Origin: Pezizomycotina sp. ARF18
Taxonomy: Eukaryota > Ascomycota
Length of the DNA stretch: 64,000 nucleotides
Direction: 5' to 3'
Assembly: GCA_002224055.1 (NCBI GenBank)
Contig: AZLU01000163.1
Span: forward strand, 30,598-94,597
In this document: positions 1-10,247 of the stretch, piece by piece
Layout: every line of letters begins with the position of its first letter
Position numbering within the stretch: the first letter of the stretch is position 1
Notes under the pieces: model-generated
The model's input: only the letters and a program-made list of their open reading frames with translations
Database searches by the model: none
Told to the model about the DNA's origin: nothing
Made by a program: the position numbers and the translations under genes

Positions 1-68
1 CTAGCGCATCGTTCGCGGTTTCTATAACATCGTCGGATAGTAGCGGTGAGTTCGCGATCCTGTGGGAT

Positions 69-1067
69 TTATCGAACCCTGCTGAGGCGCCGCCTCGCGA
101 TGAGGAAGCTCTGGTCCTCGATGCTCGGTACCATCCGGGGAGCCGTCAACCCTTCCGTCGCAAGGTCCCGCCAATTATCGACCGGGTCCATCTTCATCCC
201 TAGCGATCTCCTGCGACACCCCGCTCTTACCGAACACGCTCGCGACGTTAACCGCCAGCTTCTTCATCCTATCCTCGATCGTAAACTCTTCCCTCGCGCT
301 TTTCGCCGCTTTCTTTTTCTCGACCCTCTCGGCTTCTTGCCCTTAATCTCGCGGGACTTCAATATTGACCTAGGTTGCTTAAGTTGCTCCTTTCCGCGGA
401 ACTCAGGCTGGTTTTCATCTTCGCATTCTTCTCGAGCTGCTTTCAGCTTCTCCATTAACTTCTTGTACTTCGTCGTACCTAAATACTGGCACGCCTTGCC
501 GATGAGTATTGGGATCTGGCTGGATGTAAACCTGCCCGCTTCGCCTCCTCTATTATAAGTTCGTCTGCTTGAGCGCAGCTCGTACTCCTCAAGCTTCGCT
601 TTGTGAGTCGATTTTCCCCCTTCGCATCTGGCCGCGAGCGCTTCGTCGACCGCTTGCACGTAGCCCTCAAATGCCTCCCGACCAGTCGTCGTTTCAAACG
701 CCCTTTCCTGCACGCCCCGAGAATCGCCCAGCTCGAGGTCAAAGTCGTGATCCATGTCATCTTCCTCCAACAGCACCTCATCGCCCAGCTCGTCCACCAA
801 TCGCTCTAACCGCTCGGCCTCTGTGATTTCGGCAACTTCATGCTCCCCAGGTTCCACCGCTTCGAGTATGTCCTGATCCTGCATCTCGTATTCCTCCAGA
901 TACTCGTGTTCGAGATGCTCCGTCCACTTCGGCACCGCGGTATCCAGCATCTTGAGGTTCGCCACGCAACCATCGGTAGCTCCCTTGCAGTCCTGGTTCG
1001 AACGGCTCATCCTCCCATGGTATCCGTATAACGGCGTTGTCGATGGTTGGCGCGGTATGAGCTTCAC
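69..1067 (-). CDS. Hypothetical acidic/basic protein, frameshifted
   Basis: I do not recognise this protein. The longest open stretch (1067 to 264) is 267 codons. It has a very acidic middle (Glu/Asp-rich, about residues 50–125), then a segment containing GGEAGRFTSSQIPILIGKA, then a Lys/Arg-rich end. Near the C-terminus a second frame reads more naturally (IEDRMKKLAVNVASVFGK), and a third reads MDPVDNWRDLATEGL and ends at 69–71. The real protein probably runs through at least two one-base frameshifts to that stop. The charged composition would suit a nuclear protein, but that is only inference. The start at 1067 is simply the first ATG in frame; an upstream exon is possible. Confidence 0.45.
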
Positions 1068-2362
1068 CTGGCCTAGGTATTCGGCTTGATCATATTCGTT
1101 GCGCTATACGATTCCGAGAAGAAGCAAGAATTAGCACTTTGTAACTGTAGATACTCCTAAAGCTCAATTGCGTCGCGAGAAAGTTGCTGTATATGTTTCT
1201 AATGACAATTTAAAAGAATTGAAAAAGAAGCGACTTACTCATCCCATATCGCTTCACCAGCGCCTTCGCCGTCTTCTGACTGTGGCCGGACGGCAATTCT
1301 TCGAGAACCCTGCCCGAAAGTGTTCGAAGTTCCTGATGGACCGTTCTGAACGTGAGGGAAAATGGTCCTCCGTAGCCACGGCAGGAGCGACACGCCCCGA
1401 ATCTTGCTGCCCATCCTTGGAAGTTCGTGATGGCGATCGATGGAGGTCGAACGATGGTGATGTAAGAGGTTGGTGGTGAAATTTAGAGTTGGTCCGAAGT
1501 TTTTCTTGCCGCCAGCTAAAAAGTTCTTTGCGACGGGACGGGTAAGAAAGAGTTTTAGCAAGCGAAAATGCCAAGACCCTCGGATTAACTTCCGGCGTTT
1601 CGGGTACCATTTCTCCGTCCCTATCTTCCAGGAACCACGTTCGAGTCCGGGGATAGGCGTGAACACGGGTTTTGAGGTCATGACAGGAGCAAAGCGTGGA
1701 TATAGAGGTCTTGAGAGATGAGAATATAATGATGAAGGTTTCCATTGTAAAGAGATACTCCGGATATAACAAGACGGGGGCACAGATCTGGAAAATTCTC
1801 AAGTTTCTAAGTCCTTCGAATGTTTGTATTATTTTATAATATTATTATTGTAGATTCTTCTTTTTGTTCTTCCATTACCTAGATAATCAAGATATTAGTT
1901 GCAACATTCGTCGCTAAAGCTTAATCTCAAAGGTAACGCAACGCACTCTGGGGCGTTTGGTCGTTATCCAGCTACAGAGGTCGCTCAGTCCTAATAGCAT
2001 ACATTAGGCATTGGATGCCGTAGATGATTGGTCGACGATCTAGGAGCGACCTCAAGCCTCCCAATCATCACTAGTTTATGGGCGTTTTTCTTGGGTCTGG
2101 ATGCTGTAAATCTTAATATCATCAATGGCTCTAGATGCTCGCGCCCATGTGCAAGAGAACCTAACTTTAACTCGAATCCACTCACCTTTCACGGAACAAA
2201 AGACCGCGACTCTATGTCACTATTTGCGAGCCATGATCGTCCCACGTCGTTGCCATATTGTAAGGAATCGGGATTTAGATCGATCCATAAGCGGCAAACT
2301 TGGCGCGCAGTGTTTCGTAACGGTATTTCAGTTTTTATCGCTAATATAAAGCATTCTTAGCC
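1068..2362. other. No convincing gene
   Basis: Several overlapping open frames on both strands (for example 1235–1802) have no domain, motif or consistent composition. I treat the stretch as intergenic. Confidence 0.5.
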
Positions 2363-3947
2363 ATGGCTTGTCCAGCGCCGGGTCTGTATACCGGCATGCT
2401 GGAGCGGCCGTCAATATCAAGTGAGCTCGAACGGACCCCTTCAATCATCCCCACGCCATCCGAAAAGACGCCAATGCGACGCTGCCCGCCACGACTAATC
2501 TCCCTCCTCGGAACTATCCCACCTATCACACGAAGACTACGCAAGCTCGAAAAACGCCTCGTCCGAAAGATCGACATCCGCCTAATCCCATGATGACCCT
2601 CCTCCTCCTTCTCACCTCCTCGACCGCGGTAGTATAGCATCCGCGCAGATCGCGGGTCTATCCACCGACCTTGCCATCTCGAATAACCAGTACAACACCT
2701 CCATCATGGTGTTTTATTAGGATACATGACCACTCAACTACCGGTCTAACATGTTACTAGGTAAAGTCCGGCCGTCGTGGTATTTACCGCCGGAGCAATA
2801 GGCTGGGGTCAACACTCTGCAGGGTTTCATTAAAAACTACGGTGGTTTATTAGCTACTAGAATTTATGGGAGTCGTACAAGGTCCGTTTTTTCGGGGACA
2901 TCGTTTCTTGACTACATGCTGGTATAAAAAGAACGAGCTACCGCAGAGGACGGCGTATTTATACGCTGGAAATATCCTGTCGTTGGCCTTTGGCGGTCTC
3001 ATAGGTGCTGGGATTCTCGGCAGCCTGGACGGCGCGGCGGGATTAGCGGTGGAGGTGGTTATTTATAATATACGGCGCGATTACGGTGTTCATTGGTATA
3101 CTGGCAATATACGTGTTTCGGATTATCCCCAAGACTACGAAGTGGCTTACGGACGACGAGAGAATCTTCGCAGAGTGGCGGCTGGAGAACGAACTCGCGG
3201 GGTGAAAGACGACGAGTGGGGAGGTGGATACTGGTGGGCGTTAAAGAGAGCCTTAAGGATCGCTGACTTACCTGTTTCACGTTTATGGGGATGAATATGT
3301 GTACAGCTGGGGCGTTCGTGTAGGTCTCGAGTCTCATCATATAACATTATGACGCTTTTTCCCAAATAATGGCCTTATACTAACTTGTCAAATACGATGA
3401 CGCAGTTCTCCTCCCCTCCATCATGAAAGTAATGCTCTACGGCACGGAGCTCAACATCCCAAGGACAAACCAGGAGCTCCTCCTCACCGCCTCCCTACTT
3501 CGTCGCCTCGTCGGCTCGCTCATCGTCGCTCACTCCACGGCGAAGCGCGGCGAGCGTTGCATACACACGTGCGTCCCATGTTAATCTCCCTCGCCGGTTC
3601 GATATGTTGTCTGCCCCTCATTGGACTCCTTTGCCGCTCGTTATGTATCCGTGTTTTTGATGGTATTCGGATATACGCCATCTACGCCGTTCCGATACCG
3701 TGGATAGCGTCGTCGATACCGCGGCCGAGGTCCGAAGAGGGCGGCGGCGCTGGCGATTATTAACTTTGTTAGTAGTGCATTACGTATTTTTATAACAGCT
3801 ATTTGTTCCGGATAGTAGCGCGCCGAATATGTTCTCGGTAGCGTCGTGGTGAGCGTTTCGATAGTTTCGAGTATTGTTGGAGCGGTGTCGGTGAGGGCTT
3901 ACTTGCAGGTGCTGAACAGGAGGTTGGAAAGTGAGGGAAGAGTTTAG
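2363..3947 (+). pseudogene. Decayed MFS permease of the ACS (allantoate/pantothenate/nicotinate) family
   Basis: The six-frame pieces line up in order with the fungal anion:cation symporter family, 12-TM plasma-membrane carriers of small carboxylates and vitamins. Visible landmarks: KRLVRKIDIRLIP just before TM1, then DRGSIASAQIAGL after it, SNMLLGKVRPSWYLP, GGLLATRIYMGVVQGPFF, LSLAFGGLIGAGILGSLDG, RIIPKTTKWLTDDER, FMGMNMCTAGAF, YAIYAVPIPWI and AIINFVSSA, ending LNRRLESEGRV-stop. These sit in all three frames, with around ten shifts and in-frame stops. Some shifts are one-base losses in runs (CCC at 2587–2589; GGGG at 3199–3202), but others are gains or substitutions, so real decay is likely. 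The substrate cannot be read from the sequence. Confidence 0.8.
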
Positions 3948-5750
3948 ATATGTACTATAATTGAGCTACATATTTTGAGAAATTTCACTGTCCACGTTCT
4001 AATCACGTTGTCCGAAAGGTCCATATCTTCTTGATCAGGAGTTGGTACAGTGTTAGAAAAAGTCTATCACGGTTTCGATGGGCGTAAAGCTCTCTCAGTA
4101 GGGGAGAATATGCATTCGAAAGACAGTACTAGGAGATTGACAAGAAGCTTTGCATTACGCGCTGGCCTCGTAGTCTGCCATACATAGAGCCGAGTAATAG
4201 CGTAGTTAGGCTCCAAACTAACATCACCAGTGGAGCTTTCACATGTAATGGTTGTGGACTGAAGCTCGTCAATGCTTAGGATAGTCTGAATATAGATTAT
4301 GCACCGCGAAAACGCGACGCACTGGCATATATTGAGCATGCACCCATGGTCAGGCGAACCCGTGCGGGTGCCGGTGTCCTGGTCTCATTTCAAACGGTTA
4401 AACTACTCTGATACATTTACCATTCCCAAAGGCGATTCGACAGGTGATGATCCAAGATATTCATATGCGATATAGGTGCTCCCACAGTGGGCTAGCATCA
4501 CTTTTTGATGAAGGTTTTCCTTCAAACTATAATGATCCTATATAATATCACGAAGCCAATTGGGATTATGAATACTAGGTACTTTCGGTATTCTGCTTGA
4601 ATCAGCTCTTCCCACAATTACTATGTTACCTTCGCCGCGTTTGGGCTGATTGACAGGACAACCCCGAGAGGCATTACGAATGTTCAATCTCGTAGTATCG
4701 TTTTAGCCATTTGTCCACATAACCACCGCGATAATTACAACGCGACAGCATCAATCACGGGCAAAAATCCTTCAACATCTTCCAGCCTTGTCAATATGTA
4801 GACTATCCGAAACAGATCTTTCCCCGAATGCAGGACGCCGACCACTCCGCTCTATTAAAAAGCACGCAAGAAAGTAATACAAGAGGTAGGTTAATTTCAA
4901 CAGATATTAACGATAAGAAATAGCTCAGAGAGAATCTGCTAAGCCTTAGATTCTAAACGCATGTGTATGTTATAGAGCATCACGAATGCTACCTAAGCCT
5001 TTAATAAGTAAGAACACAATAAGGTATAGAATACTGGAAGGATATTGCATGCCATACTAGCACGGATCTATAGACCCTCATTTAACCAGCCAGTGCGGGA
5101 GCCGTCAAGGGATTTCGAAGATTGTACGTAAGAGCGTCAAAGTGCTGACAGCTGTCCGACTGGATATATGGATAAATATTGCAAATATAAAAAACGTAGC
5201 AAAGCTAAAGACCAATCATTGTTCTGAATTTCCACGCTTTCTCCTTATCATTCTATGATTTGCTTTTCATGAGAATATAGATGCGAGTTCGACCATGGTT
5301 TCCCTTAGGGAGGGTGGCTGCAGATCAAGATTGCAGATGGAGGGTCGTCGAGGAGTGATAATGCCGCTGTCACGGCTGCTGGAAAGCTTAGCTTATCATT
5401 ACTCAATATAGAAACCACTATAAACCGCAGTATGTAAAGAGTACATCAACTCTATAGCCTCTCCAAAGTGTACCGTTTATACTAAAAAGAAAACTTAAAC
5501 AGAAAAGTGTAGAGTATGTTAACGCTCTACAGAGTACGACGATAGCAACTGCCTACACACTATTATGGCGCACCGCGACCGCTATCGTTCCTTCCGGCTC
5601 CAAAGGTCACAGCTTAGGTCAAGATATATAGGATCAGTCGAGCGGTATCACGGGTTCCGCCAACTAACTCTAATGGCGCATACGCTCGTTACGGCTGCGG
5701 ATAACTTGAATCATTCGGCGGACTAGGTCAGCGGGTGGTTCACGGCTATG
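3948..5750. other. Intergenic, no gene seen
   Basis: Only short open frames without motifs occur here, the largest being 90 codons at 4067–4339 on the minus strand. Codon-like structure is absent. Confidence 0.55.
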
Positions 5751-5815
5751 GTCAGGGCGGCGACGGAGAGCGACGTTGATTGGGACTGTGCGTTGATATG
5801 TAGGAATTCGGAGAG

Positions 5816-6826
5816 GTGCTGCCGGCTTCAAGTCTGACGCTATCAAAAGTAGCCGCGATAACTAGGAGGAAGGATGGCCGTTGGAAATCCTTTTGGAAAA
5901 CACAGCTTGGTTGGGCGATGATATCTCAATGCTGCTGGCTGAGAGCACTGGAGGCCTCAATTTGCTCGCCCTCGCGGCCGTTTTGTGCTCTGCAGAGAGG
6001 CAGTATTTATTCAAGGGTGCGCAGGTTCTGCATAACGTTATGGAGACGCAACTAGTGAACGCGGGAAGAACGAGCTACCGCCGATGTGGGCTCTCGAAAA
6101 GCTGTGGATAGCGATGCAACCGAAGATGAAGCAAGCCGGGTTCGAGAAGACACTCCATGGCTGGACGGAATTCCTATCGACGAAGATTCAAGGCGCTGAG
6201 GCCGAGTGTGTTTTTAAGGAGCTGGCAATATTTCCGACTAACCTTTTAGGAAAGATTATCACGACTTTCATCAACATCGAAAGGGAGAGACAAAGTCTGT
6301 CAGGATACGGATGACGAAGCTGGTTCCCTGGATCGTTTCAGTAACTTCATGGATCTTGGGAAGCCCTCCGCACATTGTAGCGCAGCAGGATGGATCTACT
6401 ATATTTTCTTCGCTTGGCTCGAAAGTTACCGTCGAGGTTTTGAAGCTGGAGGATCCCTTGCGTCTATCGATGAACCGGACTTCTATAAGAACAAGAGGAA
6501 TTCGATATGTGTCAAGGAATTCCAGGCACTGGAAACTATTGAAGCGACGCCAGCCGCCAGCCAACCTTTTCAAGTTCAAGAGAATTCTACGAGCACAAGC
6601 GAGCATCTCGATATGAGATGGGGAGATGGAGGCATCGCTTCAACGTCGACATGGAACCGATGCTAACACGGCGTTACGGCGCAGACGACTCAAATATACA
6701 GCATCGGCAGGGTATGGGCGGTATCACGACGGCTATAAGTGCCGTGGACGAAACAGAGAGCGGCTGACGAACGATTGGTATGATGGCTTGTTCCGGCCGC
6801 TGAAATTAGCTCTCTCGCTTAAATGA
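5816..6826 (+). CDS. Unrecognised fungal protein, frameshifted
   Basis: A coding-like signal moves through all three plus frames. One frame reads ENTAWLGDDISMLLAEST and LLALAAVLCSAERQYLF. The next reads NELPPMWALEKLWIAMQPKM and LHGWTEFLSTKI. Another reads GWIYYIFFAWLESYRRGFEA and VKEFQALETIEATPAA. The last reads RYEMGRWRHRFNVDMEPML. Together they would make roughly 330 residues of a mostly helical, Leu- and Trp-rich protein without a signal peptide. I cannot name the family. The next gene downstream could be its 3' part or a separate gene. The true start is not clear; ATG at 5881 opens the first good segment. Confidence 0.4.
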
Positions 6827-7123
6827 TGGGTCGAGGGACACTACCAGTTCCTCTGGGACACTAGTAGAGTCTTCCTTGGACCTCCCAAATCGGGTGACGA
6901 TAGAGGCACCGCAGAGGCCGTCGGTGCACTTCAGCTCTGACAGTTTCAACAAGCTTTCAGAATCAATCTTGCTATTATTGAAATGCTGCCCTTTGCGTGC
7001 AAGCAAGCATCTCATCTGATCCACGAAGAAAGGGAAAGTTCCGCCGCTGCATAGCAGTACCAGTGCAAGCTCGGCACGAGTACCGGTTTTCACCTTTGAA
7101 TAGGATCATGGGCTCCCTCCTGC

Positions 7124-8014
7124 GTGCTATATCGACGAGAGGCATCTTTGACAACCCCGTACGAAGAAGTATATGAGCATGCCATACACACTCCACTTGT
7201 ATCGCTTCAACCCGGGATCCCTCTCTTGTTGAAGTCGGAAGCTGCAAATGCTCAACCTGCCCTACTTCCAGAAAGTATTAGAAATTGCCAAGTCCTCGAA
7301 TCGGAGAAAGATGGCTCGGGGCGGCCAGTCGATAAACGTTATCAAGACCTTATCCTCTCAAACATTCTGGTTCCTACAGCTTCGCTCGCGCCTAATGATC
7401 TCTGTGTAAGACTCCGATTCTTTCGGACGTTGGCAATATGTACTATCGACGTCCTATATCACTCATTAATGGCTCACCCTGACAGCGCCAAAGGAGGCGA
7501 TATACCACTGGCAGGCTCGGAAAATAACCACGACGCAATCCATTTCTCGACGAAGATTGAATTCGACTTTGATCGTGTACCCGAGCCGTTTTTCAACTTC
7601 GGAGCATCGCTCTTTTGGATATTCCTTACGGGAAAACTGACTACATTAAGACACGGCGACGCGCTATCTTGCCTGCTCTGGCTCCTAGGTATAAAAGTTC
7701 ATTCGTCGAGAGATAGCTCCATTGTCCCTACCGCTGCTGCGAGTTTTAGTGCCAAAGCACAGCAAGCCGCAGAAGATTTCGTTCGGCGTAATAGCCAGGT
7801 CATCGAGGAGCAATTCGCGCGTCGGCTTAGCCAAGTTATGGTGGAGGAGCAGTTCGCGCGCCGGCGGAGTCAGGGCAAGATGGAAAATCAGATTGCTGGC
7901 TCTCCGCGTGCGCCGATCGACGAGGTGGATAAAGTACCTCATATCCATGTGAACGATAAATTTCACGACACGAATGAGGCCCAAAATGAAGGCACCCGCG
8001 GAGGGCTAACGTAA
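7124..8014 (+). CDS. Hypothetical protein with C-terminal charged helix repeats
   Basis: This is a single uninterrupted frame of 296 codons, long for this window. The first 150 residues are unremarkable. A hydrophobic patch (PFFNFGASLFWIFLTGKLT, about residue 150) is followed by a helical, Arg/Gln/Glu-rich stretch with three near-repeats (FVRRNSQVIEEQ, FARRLSQVMVEEQ, FARRRSQGKMENQ, about residues 215–255). The C-terminus is polar. No domain is recognised. It lies about 300 bases downstream of the previous broken gene on the same strand and may belong to it, because the alternating-frame pattern there resembles indel damage. The chosen ATG is the first in frame. Confidence 0.4.
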   Translation: MLYRREASLTTPYEEVYEHAIHTPLVSLQPGIPLLLKSEAANAQPALLPESIRNCQVLESEKDGSGRPVDKRYQDLILSNILVPTASLAPNDLCVRLRFFRTLAICTIDVLYHSLMAHPDSAKGGDIPLAGSENNHDAIHFSTKIEFDFDRVPEPFFNFGASLFWIFLTGKLTTLRHGDALSCLLWLLGIKVHSSRDSSIVPTAAASFSAKAQQAAEDFVRRNSQVIEEQFARRLSQVMVEEQFARRRSQGKMENQIAGSPRAPIDEVDKVPHIHVNDKFHDTNEAQNEGTRGGLT

Positions 8015-8499
8015 ACCCCACAATATGTCGCGAACGACTTGGATTCACATATGATAACTGGATGTTCCGAAAGGCTCTTGTCGCGGTGTTCGTGAAGTTG
8101 TTTGAGATATAGCTCCAGATATTCTCTCCTCAGGGCTTAATTTTATTCCGAATAAGATACGTATTGTTTCCACGGCGCTTAGAATTAAAGCTCATGAATC
8201 ATTGTATATGCCATAGGTGGAGTTAAGGATCTATTGCAAAATAGAATTTCGCCTCCAACCTGTTGTAACCTGTTGTATTTTCCTAATATAATTCATTACT
8301 ACTTAAGTAGTTATTAGACGTTTCGAGATGGATTGAATCAAAATCTCAATCTCTTCATGTTGTGAAACCACCGAAATCGGCTCCCATCGGTATAACCTCC
8401 GGCTGTGCTGCGGCAGAAAATCTTGTCGAAAATAACTTCATTCGCCGCAATAACTCTAAGCTAAGTTTCTCGAGATAGAGCAAAAGGCGAACAAGAAAG
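8015..8499. other. Intergenic, promoter side of the dehydratase
   Basis: AT-rich with no open frame of note. It separates two plus-strand genes and should contain the promoter of the gene starting at 8500; no specific site is identifiable. Confidence 0.5.
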
Positions 8500-9613
8500 A
8501 TGGCCGACACGACTGACTACCCGCCACTATCACGGCAATCTGTCCTGGACGCTCGCGAGCGTATAAAAGGGTATGTCCACCGTACTCCGGTACTCACCTG
8601 TAAGACCCTAGATAAGCTAGCATTCTCCGGTCCAATCGAATCTTCTTCGAACCCTTCGACGGAGCACCTAGACGACACCTCGTCATTGAATCAGAACCCC
8701 AAGATCAACCTATTCTTCAAATGCGAGAACCAGCAGCGCGTCGGTGCGTTCAAAGTGCGCGGGGCATTCCACGCCCTCGGTCGCATTCCGCCTGCCCAAC
8801 TGACCAAAGGCGTTGTAACCAACAGCAGCGGGAATCACGCGGCCGCCCTCGCCCTGGCCGCGAAGACCTTCGGCGTGAAGGCGTACATCGTCATGCCGGA
8901 AATATCGCAACCGTCAAAGATCGCCGCGACGAGATCGCACGGCGCTGAAGTTATATTCTCGGGGAGCACGAGTGTTGAACGCGAAGCCGTGACGGAGAAA
9001 GTGATCGAAGAGACCGGCGCGCTTTTAGTGCCGCCGTATGACCATCCCGATATTATCGCCGGCCAGGGTACGATGGGCTTGAGCTGCAGGAGCAGGTAGA
9101 AGAACTCCTTGGAGAAGGCAACCAGCTCGACGCCGTGCTAACGCCTTGCGGTGGTGGTGGAATTCTCAGCGGCGTCGCATTGTCATTCCGAGGAACGGGA
9201 ACCCACGTCTTCGGAGCTGAGCCGAATTTTCAAGACGCCAATGACGCGGAACGAGGCTTGAACGCGAATCCGCCGAAGAGAGTCGAAAGCGTGAAAACGC
9301 TGACCATCGCCGACGGGCTGAGAACACCTCTCGGCGTGTGGAATTGGGGCGTCATGAGCAACAAGGAGAACGTAAAGGTGTATATAGCGCTGACGAAACT
9401 GCGATTAAAGGGGCGACGAGGCTTGTCATGGAGAGGATGAAGACTTTCGTCGAGCCTTCGGCCGCTGTTCCTTTAGCCGTTGTCCTGTGTAATGAGAAGT
9501 GGAGAGAGCATATGAGGGAATTGATGGGAGATAAGACGGAATGGAATATTGGGATCGTATTGAGCGGTGGCAACGCTACTATCGAGTCCATCTCGAAGAT
9601 ATTTGCTAGTTAG
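8500..9613 (+). CDS. PLP-dependent serine/threonine dehydratase or serine racemase
   Basis: A fold-type II PLP enzyme, expected to deaminate Ser/Thr to pyruvate or 2-oxobutanoate, or to racemise serine. Visible motifs: the Schiff-base lysine in GAFKVRGA (Lys85), the substrate loop SSGNHAAALA, and the phosphate-binding glycine loop PCGGGGILSG. The C-terminus has GIVLSGGNATIES. The total of about 370 codons fits the family. There is no C-terminal ACT regulatory domain, so it resembles the catabolic/racemase type rather than Ilv1. Two frameshifts interrupt it, at GGG 9075–9077 and AAA 9374–9376. Each is resolved by one more base in that run, and every motif is conserved, so I read it as one functional gene with sequence errors. 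No intron is needed. Serine racemase and threo-hydroxyaspartate dehydratase cannot be separated by eye. Confidence 0.88.
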
Positions 9614-10247
9614 ATATCCATGTCAGTTGTAGAATCATAGAATTATCAAAGCCTGAGTCTGGCTTGCACCGGAATCCCGTCCTCCTGGACGAAACGTCAA
9701 CGTCATCCTCGAATTGATGATAATGAGGGATAAGGGCTTAGATGAGCGATGAAACATTCGGGAACAGGTATCGCTCGTATCACCGCGTTGAAACGTGTCC
9801 ATCTGATCATAGTGGCGTTGAACGGGCAAATGAATCCTTTCAACTGGCCAATCCAGAAGCCTTATGGTTCGCCTATGATCCTCGATCAAGACCACGGAAG
9901 ACACAAGCGTTGCCAGTGTTTTGTCTTTTTAAATTTCTCGGCGACTGACAGGCAACATGCACCTCGGAAATGAGACCATCGACCAATCTGGTATGGATCC
10001 ACTTTGCGTACCTTGGCTTCGAGCCGCAACGGAAATACTTGAATTCAGCCCCCGATACGAAATTTTTGTTGCATTGTTTTTTTCCCTTAGCAAATTTCCT
10101 AGTCGTCTCCTCGTGTGCTGTTTTGTTCAATTCTCCTCCAGGGAGCGGTATCTTGGTGTCCCTTTTTCGATGGATTCGATAAAGAGTTGACCAGAATCTC
10201 GAATCGGAAAACTCGAAAGGAACGAAGAGAACGATGCGTCGCACGCC
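9614..10247. other. Intergenic between dehydratase and CorA-like gene
   Basis: Overlapping short frames on both strands show no protein-like motif. It carries the terminator side of the dehydratase and the promoter of the next plus-strand gene, neither with a recognisable signal. Confidence 0.45.

Noticed and set aside
1235-1802. Two overlapping 182-codon minus frames
   Set aside because: Overlap in different frames with no motif or consistent composition, so probably chance.
6806-7093. Minus frame that reads fairly protein-like (SGGTFPFFVDQMRCLLARKG)
   Set aside because: Antisense between two plus-strand coding regions, without a domain, start context or continuation.
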